NCBI GenBank assembly: GCA_964649825.1
Contig: CAZYQW010000141.1
Coordinates: forward strand, 33,603 to 97,602
DNA length: 64,000 nucleotides
Direction of reading: 5' to 3'
Source of the DNA: CAZYQW01 sp964649825
GTDB lineage: Bacteria; Planctomycetota; B15-G4; JADJEK01
How positions within the stretch are numbered: position 1 is the first letter of the stretch; the number at the start of each line of letters is the position of its first letter. A model generated the notes under the pieces. It saw only the letters and a list, made by a program, of their open reading frames with translations. It was not told where the DNA came from and did no database searches. Made by a program: the position numbers and the translations under genes. Positions 1-8,867 of the stretch are shown here, piece after piece.

Positions 1-236
1 TTCTCGAGCCCGACCGGGATCGCCTTCAGGAAGTACCATGGCTCGAGCGTCTTCCGCTCCACCTCGGGAACGGGAGCGTAGCTGCCGGCGACCACCATCT
101 CCTTGCTCGGGTTCTTCGGATATGGGACCCGCTGGAACGTCCCCTGCGGCACGAGATACGTCAGGATCTGGGCCAGCAGGATGATCGAGAAGATCAACAC
201 CAGCGAGTCGATCGACAGCTTCTTCTTTTCGGCCAT
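1..236 (-). CDS. YfcC-family transporter, N-terminal part (gene runs off the left edge)
   Basis: Only the first 78 or so residues are present. They begin with a short lysine-rich cytoplasmic start (MAEKKK), then a hydrophobic helix at about residues 12-29, then a stretch containing YLVPQGTF and a later GSY-APVP pattern. This arrangement of a first helix, then YLVPxGxF, then VxGSY, is typical as I recall it of the YfcC family of inner-membrane permeases (COG1288), which are related to arginine/ornithine and C4-dicarboxylate carriers. The start at 236 is supported by GGAGG four bases upstream (241-245). The gene diverges from the subtilase at 351 across 114 bases. The substrate cannot be inferred from the fragment. 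Confidence 0.75.
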   Translation of the reverse strand, partial: MAEKKKLSIDSLVLIFSIILLAQILTYLVPQGTFQRVPYPKNPSKEMVVAGSYAPVPEVERKTLEPWYFLKAIPVGLE

Positions 237-350
237 GTCGCCTCCGGGGCGGGGATCCTACGGAAACGTCGTTGAGATCGGGAGTTTCCACGTGATCTCG
301 CGGGTTCGACCGCGATACACGATGTCTGCATCCCGACGTTTGGAGCCCTG

Positions 351-2156
351 ATGCGATCCACGAATGCCCTCATCCTCTCGATGCTGACCCTGACGACCGT
401 CCCGTTCGCCGCCGCCGGCGGTCTCGCGCCGCGGACGCCGATTCCCAAGCCGCCGGTCGTTCGTCCGTCCGGCGGCGCGCCCTTCGCCATCCACCTGAAG
501 TTCGTCGACCACGCTCGCGTGCGCGCCACGCCGGACGGGCTCGAGTCCCGCGCCGACCCGCGGGTCGACCTGAGCGCCGTGCTCGGCGTCGCCCGGGCGC
601 TCGACCTGCGGTTCGAGCCGCTGATTCGCCTCCCCGAGTCCCGGCTCGCCGATCTCCAGGCACGCGCCGAGGCGCGGACGGGCGTCGCGGCGGCCGACCT
701 CGCGGGGATGATCGCGGTCCGCGTCGAGGAGACCGAGGAGGACCACCTGCTCATGCTCGCCGAGCGCCTGCGAGCGCTCGAGCTCGTCGAGTACGTCGTG
801 CTCGACTCGTCCACGCCGACGCCGCCGGGCGACGTCGCGCCCGCGACGCCGAACCTCGGGTCGAACCAGGACTACTTCGGCCCGAACCCCGGCCTCGACG
901 TCGACTACGCCCGCGCGCGCGGCTTCCGCGGGGCGGGCGTGCGTCTCTCCGACTGCGAGTACGGATGGGTCTATTCCCACGAGGATCTCGTCGACAAGAA
1001 CCTGCACCCCGAGCCGGGGCAGACGATCCATCCCAACGTCGTCGCGAACGGATGGGACGAGCACGGCACCGCCGTCCTCGGCGAGACTTCCTCCGTGGTG
1101 AACGCGTACGGGTGCGCGGGGATCGCACCCGACGCGGAGATCTACACGTTCACCGAGTGGTCGGTCGAGGAGGGACATCGACGCGTGACCGCGATCACGA
1201 ACGCGATCGCCTCGTCGTCGCCGGGCGACGTCGTCCTCCTCGAGATGCAGGCGTCCGGCGCCGGGGGCGGCTACGGACCGGCCGAGCTCAGCGCCTCGGT
1301 CTGGCTCGTCACGAAGACCGGGACCGACGCCGGCGTCGTGGTGGTCGGGGCGGCCGGCAACGGCAACCAGGATCTCGACGGGAGTGCGTACGCGTCGTAC
1401 CTCGCCAAGGGCGACTCCGGCGCGATCGTCGTGGGCGCCGGGACCGACAGCGTGACGCACAGCAAGCTCTCGTTCAGCACGTTCGGCTCGCGCGTGAACG
1501 TCCAAGGCTGGGGCGGCGGCGTCTTCTCGTTGGGCTACGGCGGGTTCGCGGAGTACGGCGGCGACAAGAACCAGCGCTACACCTCGAGCTTCAGCGGGAC
1601 GAGCTCGGCGTCGCCGTTCGTGGCGGCGAGCTGCGCGATCCTCCAGGAGGTCGCGATCGCCGCGACCGGAACTCCGCTCATGCCGAAGGTGCTGCGTCAG
1701 CTCCTAATCGATACGGGGCGACCGCAGGGGAGCGGCGGCCACATCGGACCGTTCCCGGACCTGCGCGCCGCGATCGACGCACTGTTCCCGCTCTGGACCG
1801 ACCTCGGCGGCGCGTTGCCGGGAACGAACGGCCTCCCGTCCCTCGTCGGGGAAGGGGCGCTGAAGCCCGCCACGAACTGGAGGCTCAGCTTGACGCACGC
1901 ACGCCCGAGCGCGGCGGCTCTCCTGTTCGTCGGGGCGTCCATCGCGTCCCTGCCGTTCCTGGGCGGCACGCTGCTGCCGTCGCCCGACCTCGTCGTGCCG
2001 ATCGTCGTGCCGGCGAGCGGCACGCTGCCGCTCGCGGGAACGGCCCCGCCGATCGCGGTCTCGGGCATCGACCTCGTCTTCCAGTTCTGGGTCGACGACC
2101 CGGCCGGCGTGGCCGGCGCGGCCGCGTCGAACGCGGTAAAGGTGACGACGCCGTGA
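351..2156 (+). CDS. Secreted subtilisin-like (S8) serine protease
   Basis: This 601-residue protein has an N-terminal signal peptide (residues 1 to about 22, ending near AAA), a poorly conserved pro-region, and an S8 catalytic domain at about 190-450. The triad is visible as Asp201 (LSDCEYG), His238 (EHGTAV) and Ser418 in SGTSSASP, with a GAAGNGN segment for the oxyanion Asn. The last 120 residues or so form a beta-rich module ending in SNAVKVTTP. I associate this module with C-termini of secreted planctomycete proteins; that is from memory, not a search. The protein probably acts outside the cytoplasm in protein turnover or nutrient scavenging. The S9 peptidase gene follows 53 bases downstream on the same strand. 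Confidence 0.88.
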   Translation: MRSTNALILSMLTLTTVPFAAAGGLAPRTPIPKPPVVRPSGGAPFAIHLKFVDHARVRATPDGLESRADPRVDLSAVLGVARALDLRFEPLIRLPESRLADLQARAEARTGVAAADLAGMIAVRVEETEEDHLLMLAERLRALELVEYVVLDSSTPTPPGDVAPATPNLGSNQDYFGPNPGLDVDYARARGFRGAGVRLSDCEYGWVYSHEDLVDKNLHPEPGQTIHPNVVANGWDEHGTAVLGETSSVVNAYGCAGIAPDAEIYTFTEWSVEEGHRRVTAITNAIASSSPGDVVLLEMQASGAGGGYGPAELSASVWLVTKTGTDAGVVVVGAAGNGNQDLDGSAYASYLAKGDSGAIVVGAGTDSVTHSKLSFSTFGSRVNVQGWGGGVFSLGYGGFAEYGGDKNQRYTSSFSGTSSASPFVAASCAILQEVAIAATGTPLMPKVLRQLLIDTGRPQGSGGHIGPFPDLRAAIDALFPLWTDLGGALPGTNGLPSLVGEGALKPATNWRLSLTHARPSAAALLFVGASIASLPFLGGTLLPSPDLVVPIVVPASGTLPLAGTAPPIAVSGIDLVFQFWVDDPAGVAGAAASNAVKVTTP

Positions 2157-2209
2157 CGTCCGTTTCATAGGATCAAGGCGCCGCCGCCAACCTCCGAAGG
2201 GACGTCTCG

Positions 2210-4618
2210 ATGTCGCTCGCGACTCTCTCGCTCCTCGTCACGCTGCTCTTCCCTCCACGCCCGGCGGACGACGCCGAGAAGGAGGCGCCCGCCGCGGTCG
2301 AGACGACCGCCGCGGAGCCGTCGCCCACCGTCCACCCGACGCTCGAGGAGATCTTCCAGCCGCCGCGCCTCCTCGGGCAGCGTCCGCGACGCGCGTCGAT
2401 CTCCGCCGATGGAAGATTCTGCACGTATGAATGGGCCGCGAAGGACGAGGAGAAGCCGAAGCTCGACGTCTACGTCGTTCCGACCGCGGGCGGCGAGCCG
2501 CGCAAGCTGTTCGCGGCGGACGACGAGGTGCGGACGTGGTGGACCCAGAAGGGCGCCCGCCTCCTCGTTCATCGTGACACGTGGCTCGAGCTCCACGACG
2601 CGGCTGGCGAACGCCCGGTGCAGCCGATCTTCGAGGTCGGGAAGCGGGTCGACCGCCTCCACTTCCTCGAGGACGGCCGGCGCGTGGCGTTCTCGGCCGG
2701 CGAGGATCATCAGGTCTGGATCGTCGACCTCGAGACCGGCGAGCGCCGGGCGCCGGCCGAGGGGCTGCTGAACCGGGGCGCGTGGTTCCAGATCCTCGAG
2801 CCGGCTCCGGCCCGGCTCTGCGTGTTCGCCGACCCGCGCGCGGCCGCGGCCGAGGCCCCCGCGAAGGCGGCCGGCCGCGACGGTGCGAAGCCGGCCGATG
2901 GAAAGGAGAAGCCGGCCGACGGCAAGGAGAAGCCGGAGGAGAAGAAGAAGCGCGTCCTCTACCTCGTGCCGCTCACGGAGGACGGGTTCGAGGAGGAGAC
3001 GCGTTTCGAGGAGGGCGGAACCGTCGACGTCTCGGCGGACGGCCGCTTCGTGCGGCGGACGAAGACCGAGACCTCGGTCGATCGCAAGCTGGTCATGGCC
3101 GACTACCTCACCGAACAGGTCTCGACCGTTCCCGTTCGCAGCTCGCTGCCGGGCGACTCCGCCGGGAGCATCGCCATGACGATCTACGACATCGAGCGCG
3201 AGAAGGAGTTCACGCCCCCCCTCGACGAAGGCCGGAACTACTGGAACGCGGAGACGACGTGGAGCTCCGCCGGCTCGAGCCTCCTCGTCGAGCGGCTGAG
3301 CAACGACTTCCACGTGCGCCAGATCCTGATCCTCGACCCGTCCACGCGGCGCGCGCGCCTCGTCTTCGTCGAGCGCGACGACGCCTGGGTCGGCGGGCCG
3401 CTCCAGTTCGCGAGGTGGACGAAGGACGACGCGGCGATCGTCTTCACGTCCGAGCAGAGCGGGTTCAACCACCTCTACCGCTACGACGTCGCGTCCGGTG
3501 AGACCACCGCGTTGACCGATCCCGCCGGTCGGTTCGAGGTGGGCGGGGCGTCGCTCCTCGAGGACGGACGTACCGCGCTGATCGTGACGAACGAGACCGA
3601 TCCGGCGGAGCGGAACGCCTACGCCGTCGATCTTGCCTCGGGCGCTCGTCGCATGCTCTCGACGGGCCGCGGGGTGGTGGCCCGCCCGCGCGCGAGCCAC
3701 GACGCAACCGCGATCGTGTACGAGCATGCGTTCCTGGGCGTTCCGAGCGAGGTGTACGCCGCGCGCGTCGACGGCGGCGGCGAGCCGGTCCGCCTGACGC
3801 GGACCATCCCGGCCGCGCTGGCGGATCTCGCCCTCCCGCCGCCGGAGATCGTGGAGTACGAGAACACCGACGACGGCACGAAAGTGCGCGCGTACCTCTA
3901 CCGGCCGGCGGGCTTCGATCCCGCGAAGAAGTACCCGGCCGTGATGTTCATCCACGGCGCCGGCTACCTCCAGAACGTGCTTCGCTCCATGTCGCAGTAC
4001 GACGTGAACATGCTCTTCCACCACCGGCTGGCGCGCCGCGGCTACGTCGTCATCGATCCGGACTACCGCCACAGCCAGGGGTACGGCCGGAAGTTCCGCG
4101 CCGACGTCCATGGGTTCATGGGCGGCAAGGACCTGGACGACGCGGTCTTCGGCGTGAAGTACCTCGAGTCGCTCGGATTCGTTGACGTGACGCGCGTCGG
4201 GATCTACGGAGGCTCGTACGGCGGGTTCATGACGCTCATGGCGCTCTTCACGAAGCCGGACGTCTTCGCGTGCGGCGCCGCGCTTCGCTCGGTGACGGAC
4301 TGGCGCACGTACAACTCGTGGTACACGAACGCACGCCTCGGCGACCCGAAGAAGGACGAGGAGAACTACAAGCGGTCGAGCCCGATCGAGCACGTGGACG
4401 GGTTGAAGCGACCGCTCCTGATCCTCCACGGCCTGAAGGACTCGAACGTCTTCGCGCAGGACTCGATCCGCCTGATCGAGAAGTTGATCGAGCTCGGCAA
4501 GGACTTCGACGCGATGCTCTATCCGAGCCAAGATCACGGCTTCGCCGATCCCGACAGTTGGGTGGACGAGTACAAGCGGATCGAGCGCCTCTTCGATCGG
4601 CACCTTCGCCCCGAATGA
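2210..4618 (+). CDS. S9 family prolyl oligopeptidase / dipeptidyl-peptidase-like protein
   Basis: This 802-residue protein has a short hydrophobic N-terminus that looks like a signal sequence. A seven- or eight-bladed propeller-type region (about 50-560) precedes an alpha/beta-hydrolase domain. The S9 triad is clear: Ser669 in YGGSYGGF, Asp744 in HGLKDSNV and His776 in SQDHGF. These match the DPP-IV/acylaminoacyl peptidase group, which cleaves short peptides. A charged insert near residues 220-250 contains two tandem 21-base repeats (2888-2929) encoding KPADGKE twice; it is probably a flexible linker in the propeller. The start at 2210 has AGGGA about 7 bases upstream. The gene may be cotranscribed with the upstream subtilase, suggesting extracytoplasmic peptide degradation. 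Confidence 0.9.
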   Translation: MSLATLSLLVTLLFPPRPADDAEKEAPAAVETTAAEPSPTVHPTLEEIFQPPRLLGQRPRRASISADGRFCTYEWAAKDEEKPKLDVYVVPTAGGEPRKLFAADDEVRTWWTQKGARLLVHRDTWLELHDAAGERPVQPIFEVGKRVDRLHFLEDGRRVAFSAGEDHQVWIVDLETGERRAPAEGLLNRGAWFQILEPAPARLCVFADPRAAAAEAPAKAAGRDGAKPADGKEKPADGKEKPEEKKKRVLYLVPLTEDGFEEETRFEEGGTVDVSADGRFVRRTKTETSVDRKLVMADYLTEQVSTVPVRSSLPGDSAGSIAMTIYDIEREKEFTPPLDEGRNYWNAETTWSSAGSSLLVERLSNDFHVRQILILDPSTRRARLVFVERDDAWVGGPLQFARWTKDDAAIVFTSEQSGFNHLYRYDVASGETTALTDPAGRFEVGGASLLEDGRTALIVTNETDPAERNAYAVDLASGARRMLSTGRGVVARPRASHDATAIVYEHAFLGVPSEVYAARVDGGGEPVRLTRTIPAALADLALPPPEIVEYENTDDGTKVRAYLYRPAGFDPAKKYPAVMFIHGAGYLQNVLRSMSQYDVNMLFHHRLARRGYVVIDPDYRHSQGYGRKFRADVHGFMGGKDLDDAVFGVKYLESLGFVDVTRVGIYGGSYGGFMTLMALFTKPDVFACGAALRSVTDWRTYNSWYTNARLGDPKKDEENYKRSSPIEHVDGLKRPLLILHGLKDSNVFAQDSIRLIEKLIELGKDFDAMLYPSQDHGFADPDSWVDEYKRIERLFDRHLRPE

Positions 4619-4649
4619 CGCGCGCCGGTTCGAGGGCGGGTCGTTAGCC

Positions 4650-6245
4650 GTGTTTCCGGTTCCGTTCGAGCTCGAGCGGTTGGCGCATCGCGTGTTCGTC
4701 GTCGACGATGCGCTCGACCCCATCGCCGTCGAGCGGCTCGCGAGGGAGATCCTCAGTCTCGACCGCGCGCGCGAACGCGCCACCGTCCTCTGCTCGAACG
4801 GCCCGTTCCCCCCCCGTGACTTGATCAAGGGGCTCGAGACCGGCCTCTCCGAGCTCCCGCCCGGGGTGCTCGACAAGCGCAGCCTCTTCCGTCGCGCCCG
4901 CTACATGCGCGATCGACTGACCGAGCTCGCGCCGAGCCACGTCGAAGTGATGACCGAACCGGATCGGAGCCTGTGGAAGGTCGCGTCGCGGTTCGTGCGG
5001 CCGGCGGCTCGTCCCGAGCTCGCGGCGCGGCCGCCGCGTTCGGCGCGGCGCGTCGCGGTGCTGCTGAAGAGCGACCTGGCGCGCGCGTCCGCCCACGTCG
5101 GACAGGCGTTGAACACGGCGGCGGCGCTGACCGGGATCGGATTGGACATCCTCGTCGTCGGCCCGGTCGGGGAGGGAACATTCGAGGACGCGATCCGCCG
5201 CGCGACGCCCGGCATCGACGACGCGTCGGCGACGCGGCTCTCGCACCGCCGCCTCGACGACGTGCATCGATCGGCGGCGACCGTCCGCGGCCTCCACGAC
5301 CTCCTCGTCGGGCTGGCCGACGAGGGATACGGCCTGCTCTACTTCCGGCAGGTGCGCCTCGCGTCGATGCTGCTTCCCGCCGCGCGACGGCTCGGGTTCA
5401 CCGTCGTGATGGAAGCGCACCAGCCGTTCACGACGTGGGCGATCGGCGAGCGCCGGCGGCTGTGGAGCGCGAGCGTCCCTCCTCCGGGCGCGTTCTCGAC
5501 GATGGCGCGCATCGACCACGCCTACGAGCGGCGCGTCTACGCCGAAGTGGACGGAGTGATCTGCACCACGAACGCGATGAGGAAGCGCGTGCGCCGGCTC
5601 CGACCGGAGACGCCGACCCTCGTGCTCCGCAACGGAGCGCCGGACCCCGCGACCGTCGCCGCCGCCGCGCCGGACGACGCGGGCGGAACCGACGTGATCT
5701 ACACCGGGAGGACGTCGAGCGAGAAGGGGACCGACGTCCTCCTGCGCGCGATCGCCGCTTTGCCGGGCGTCACCGCGACGATCGTGGGCGGGCCGGCGGA
5801 GGACGACATCGCGCCGTACCGCGAGCTCGCGACGTCGCTCGGCCTTGGCGAGCGCGTCCGGTTGCTGCCGTGGGAGGATCAAGCGCGGCTCCTGGCGCGG
5901 GTCCGCTCCGCGCGCGTCGCCGTTCATCCGTTGCCCGGATCCGGCTCGCGCGAATGGCGGATCTACACCTGCCCGTTGAAAGTGCTCGAAGCGATGGCGC
6001 TCGGCACGCCCGTCGTCGCCACCAACCTGCCCGCGCTGCGGGAGCTGATCCGCGACGGCGTCCATGGACTGCTGGTCGAGCCCGGCGACCCCGGCGCGCT
6101 GGCGAACGGCATCTACCGGATCCTCTCCGACCCGGCGCTCGCGGCGGCGCTCGCGCGCGCGGCGCGTCGTCGAGCGCGCCGGTTCTTCCACTCGGCCCGG
6201 GCCGAGCGCCTGGCGCGGTTCATCGAGCAGGTGGCGCGGCGATGA
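4650..6245 (+). CDS. GT4-type glycosyltransferase with an extra N-terminal domain
   Basis: The 531-residue protein starts with GTG 31 bases after the S9 peptidase. Residues from about 135 form a GT-B fold. The N-terminal Rossmann-like half begins at RRVAVLLKSD. The C-terminal donor-binding half carries YTGRTSSEKGTDVLL and the acidic signature LKVLEAMALGTPVVAT, typical of GT4 retaining transferases. The first 130 residues or so are not part of a standard GT4 domain and I do not recognise them. The stop overlaps the start of the glycerophosphotransferase-like gene (ATGA), so the two are translationally coupled and probably act on the same surface polymer. Donor and acceptor are unknown. Confidence 0.82.
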   Translation: MFPVPFELERLAHRVFVVDDALDPIAVERLAREILSLDRARERATVLCSNGPFPPRDLIKGLETGLSELPPGVLDKRSLFRRARYMRDRLTELAPSHVEVMTEPDRSLWKVASRFVRPAARPELAARPPRSARRVAVLLKSDLARASAHVGQALNTAAALTGIGLDILVVGPVGEGTFEDAIRRATPGIDDASATRLSHRRLDDVHRSAATVRGLHDLLVGLADEGYGLLYFRQVRLASMLLPAARRLGFTVVMEAHQPFTTWAIGERRRLWSASVPPPGAFSTMARIDHAYERRVYAEVDGVICTTNAMRKRVRRLRPETPTLVLRNGAPDPATVAAAAPDDAGGTDVIYTGRTSSEKGTDVLLRAIAALPGVTATIVGGPAEDDIAPYRELATSLGLGERVRLLPWEDQARLLARVRSARVAVHPLPGSGSREWRIYTCPLKVLEAMALGTPVVATNLPALRELIRDGVHGLLVEPGDPGALANGIYRILSDPALAAALARAARRRARRFFHSARAERLARFIEQVARR

Positions 6246-7360
6246 AGGCGAGGAGACATCCGCTCCGCGCCCTGGCGCGCCGAGTGCGGCGCACGCGCCG
6301 CGTCCTCGTCGCCGTGAGCTCGCCGATGAACGTCGTCGTGCTGCGCCCGATCCTCGACGTGCTCGTCGCCGACGATCGCGTCGAGCTTGCGTTCACCGGC
6401 CGTCACCACGACCGCGACGACGTCACCGGAATCCTCGCCGCGACCGGCCTCGGCGGCGCGCAGGTCCTCTCCGAAGCGGGCGCGAAGCGCCTCGCGGCGG
6501 ACCTCTACCTCTGCGCCGACGGGACCCGCTACGGCAAGCGCTGCTCCTCGCGCGTGCTCACGTTCCACGGGGTTTCGTTCAAGGGCCGCTCCCTCGGGGA
6601 TCGCGCCGGCTGGTTCCACCGCGTGATGCTCGTCGGTCCCTACCAGCGGCGCCGGCTCGTCGAACGGGGAACGTTCGCCGCGGACGACCCGGTCCTCGTC
6701 GACGTCGGCATGCCGAAGCTCGATCGGCTCGCGCGCGGCGAGATCGATCGATTCGCCGAGCGCGAACGGCTGGATGTCGCGCCGCACGCGGTCTGCATCC
6801 TCTACGCCCCCACCTGGGGCCCGCACGCATCGCTGAACACGATGGGCGAGCCGCTGATCGATGCGCTCGCCGCGTACCCGAAGGCCCACGTCGTGGTGAA
6901 GCTCCACGACCACACGTACGACCCGAGCCACGGGGGCGGCGACTGGTCCACGCGCGTCGAACGGCTGCGACGCCCGAACGTGACGATCCATCGCGGGCTC
7001 GACGTCGCTCCGCTTCTCGCCGCGGCCGACGTGCTCGTCACCGACGCGAGCTCGGTCGCGCAGGAGTTCTGCCTGCTCGACCGCCCCATCCTCTTCGCCG
7101 ACGTCCCGGGCCTCTTCGCCAGCGAGCGCTATCGCGACTCGGCCGACATGGAGACGTGGGGACGCTCGGGGGGCGTCACCTTCTCCTCGCCGGGCGAGGT
7201 CGATGACGCGCTTCGCGCGACCCTCGCCGCGCCGGACGCGCTCTCGGACATCCGCCGGGCGATCGCGACGGACCTGTTCTTCGCGCCGGGCCGCGCGACG
7301 GAGCGCGCGCTCGAGGTGATCTACGCGGAGCTCGAGATCCCGCTGCGCCGGCGCGATTGA
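6242..7360 (+). CDS. CDP-glycerol glycerophosphotransferase-like protein (TagB/TagF family), copy 1
   Basis: The protein has 372 residues; its ATG overlaps the preceding stop codon. Conserved features are LTFHGVSFKG, GPYQRRRL, GMPKLDRL, YAPTW, VVKLHDH, ADVLVTDASSVAQEF and RPILFAD. They match the GT-B-like PF04464 family, which transfers polyol phosphate from a CDP-activated donor in teichoic acid synthesis. No transmembrane helix is seen, so it is probably a peripheral enzyme on the inner membrane. Two paralogs lie at 16187-17323 and 49275-50339 with the same motifs. In a diderm with LPS-assembly genes the product is unlikely to be wall teichoic acid; a phosphate-containing capsule or LPS decoration is more plausible (inference). 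Confidence 0.8.
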   Translation: MKARRHPLRALARRVRRTRRVLVAVSSPMNVVVLRPILDVLVADDRVELAFTGRHHDRDDVTGILAATGLGGAQVLSEAGAKRLAADLYLCADGTRYGKRCSSRVLTFHGVSFKGRSLGDRAGWFHRVMLVGPYQRRRLVERGTFAADDPVLVDVGMPKLDRLARGEIDRFAERERLDVAPHAVCILYAPTWGPHASLNTMGEPLIDALAAYPKAHVVVKLHDHTYDPSHGGGDWSTRVERLRRPNVTIHRGLDVAPLLAAADVLVTDASSVAQEFCLLDRPILFADVPGLFASERYRDSADMETWGRSGGVTFSSPGEVDDALRATLAAPDALSDIRRAIATDLFFAPGRATERALEVIYAELEIPLRRRD

Positions 7361-7379
7361 GCGGCGCGGCGCGAGCCGG

Positions 7380-8867
7380 CTACTCCAACGCCGGCAGCGC
7401 CTCGTCCGGCAGGTGGTGCGCGGCGGGAATACCGTAGTTCTCGAGCACCCGCGCCGTCGCGTCGTCGAGCGTCTCCGCGTCGAGGACGACCTCGGACCGC
7501 TCGAGGTTCGGGTCGAGCTCGACCGTGTGGAAGCCGTCGACGGGATGATCGAACGCGCCCTTCAGGTCGATGATCGAATCGATCGCGCGGCCGTTCACCG
7601 ACTTCACGGTCAGGTCACGCAGATCGTGGTAGCCGATGCTGAACGGGTCCGGAAGGACGTGCGTCAGCACGATGATGCGCCGCCGGTCGGGACGCTGCGA
7701 CCTGCGCTCGAGCTCCCAACGCGCGACGAGGCGCGGGTTGGCCCGCGACGACCATTCGTTGCCGAACGACGCGAGGTAGTCGAGGTCCAGCTCACGGAAG
7801 ACGAGCCCTCCGGCGACCAGGTACGGCGGCGCCCGGTCGGAACGAGAGTTCGGGATCAGGAACAACGACGTCGGCGCGCGCCGCAACCGCATCTCGAGCT
7901 CGAGCTCCGCGCCTCCTCGCAGCACGCGCACCGGGACGAGGTCGCCGGCCGCGTGCCCGTCCGAGACGATGTTCGAGTAGCTCAACTGACCGTAGACGGG
8001 ATGGCGGTAGAAGCCGTCCGCGTCGATCTCCTTGCCGTCGATCGACAGGAGGACGTCGCGCGGCAACAGGACGCCGGCCCCGGTCGTCCCCGCCGCGACC
8101 TCGCGGACGACGATGCCTCGCGGATCGCCTTCCACGCCGAGGTAGGCCGCGAGCGCCGGATCGCGGTTCAACTGCCAGTACATGCCGAAGGACGCGAAGT
8201 AGCGATCCCCCGCCGCGTTCTCGAGGAACGCGCCCAGCACCTCCGCGGGGACGACCCGGGCGGTCTGATCGTTCTGGTAGACGGTGAGCCCGAGCAGGCG
8301 TTCGCCGAGGAAGACGGGCGTCGACCAGCCGCCGTTCTCCATGTCGGTCGTGACGTCGAGCGTGACGTGGTCGACGAACCCGGTGTCCGACTCCCGCACC
8401 TCCGCGCGCGAGATGCGGCCGTCCGCGACCTCGAGCTGGCGACCGTTCCAGCGGACCGATGACACGCGCCCCTGCACGACGGGGCGCGGGACGAGCTCGA
8501 CCGCCGCCAGGTCGTCGAAGAAACCCGCGGAGTCGACTCGGAGGAGCGCGAGGTTCACGTCGACGTCGATCCGGTCGATCGACGCGGCGAAGAGCCCCGC
8601 GTCGCCGTTCTTCTGCACCCGGATCATCGTCGAGTCGGTGACGACCTGCGCCTCGACGAGGATCCGTTCGCCGTCCACCACGACTCCCGTCGCGGAGAGC
8701 GACCCGGGCCGCGTCTTCGCCCAAGGCTGCCGCGCGTCATACCGCTGCCACGTGCAGGTGATCGCGACGACGTGCGCGTCGTAGCCCCGCTCGTGGGGCG
8801 CGGCGCTCGCGCCGCCGGCGGCGACCATGCCGGCGAGGCCCGACAGGAGGATCGCTCGAGCTCGCAT
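7380..8867 (-). CDS. Catalytically dead Deg/HtrA-like protein (trypsin fold plus PDZ)
   Basis: The 495-residue protein has a signal peptide ending near ASA at about residue 22. It then follows the architecture of its upstream neighbour: a chymotrypsin-like domain (about 55-240) and PDZ-like segments (about 260-370). All three catalytic positions are changed. The NAHVV equivalent reads EAQVV (Gln74), the CDLAL equivalent reads VNLAL (Asn105), and the GNSGGPV equivalent reads GGWSTPV (Trp181). It therefore cannot be a serine protease by this mechanism. Its start codon shares one base with the stop of the active paralog (TGATG) and has GGAGG just upstream, so the two proteins are made together. 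It may be a regulatory or substrate-binding partner. A role as a plain PDZ scaffold is also possible. Confidence 0.8.
   Translation of the reverse strand: MRARAILLSGLAGMVAAGGASAAPHERGYDAHVVAITCTWQRYDARQPWAKTRPGSLSATGVVVDGERILVEAQVVTDSTMIRVQKNGDAGLFAASIDRIDVDVNLALLRVDSAGFFDDLAAVELVPRPVVQGRVSSVRWNGRQLEVADGRISRAEVRESDTGFVDHVTLDVTTDMENGGWSTPVFLGERLLGLTVYQNDQTARVVPAEVLGAFLENAAGDRYFASFGMYWQLNRDPALAAYLGVEGDPRGIVVREVAAGTTGAGVLLPRDVLLSIDGKEIDADGFYRHPVYGQLSYSNIVSDGHAAGDLVPVRVLRGGAELELEMRLRRAPTSLFLIPNSRSDRAPPYLVAGGLVFRELDLDYLASFGNEWSSRANPRLVARWELERRSQRPDRRRIIVLTHVLPDPFSIGYHDLRDLTVKSVNGRAIDSIIDLKGAFDHPVDGFHTVELDPNLERSEVVLDAETLDDATARVLENYGIPAAHHLPDEALPALE

Noticed and set aside
2165..4876. A 903-codon minus-strand frame over the S9 peptidase
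   Set aside because: It is the complement of a clear S9 gene with intact triad, and has no recognisable motif or ribosome binding site.
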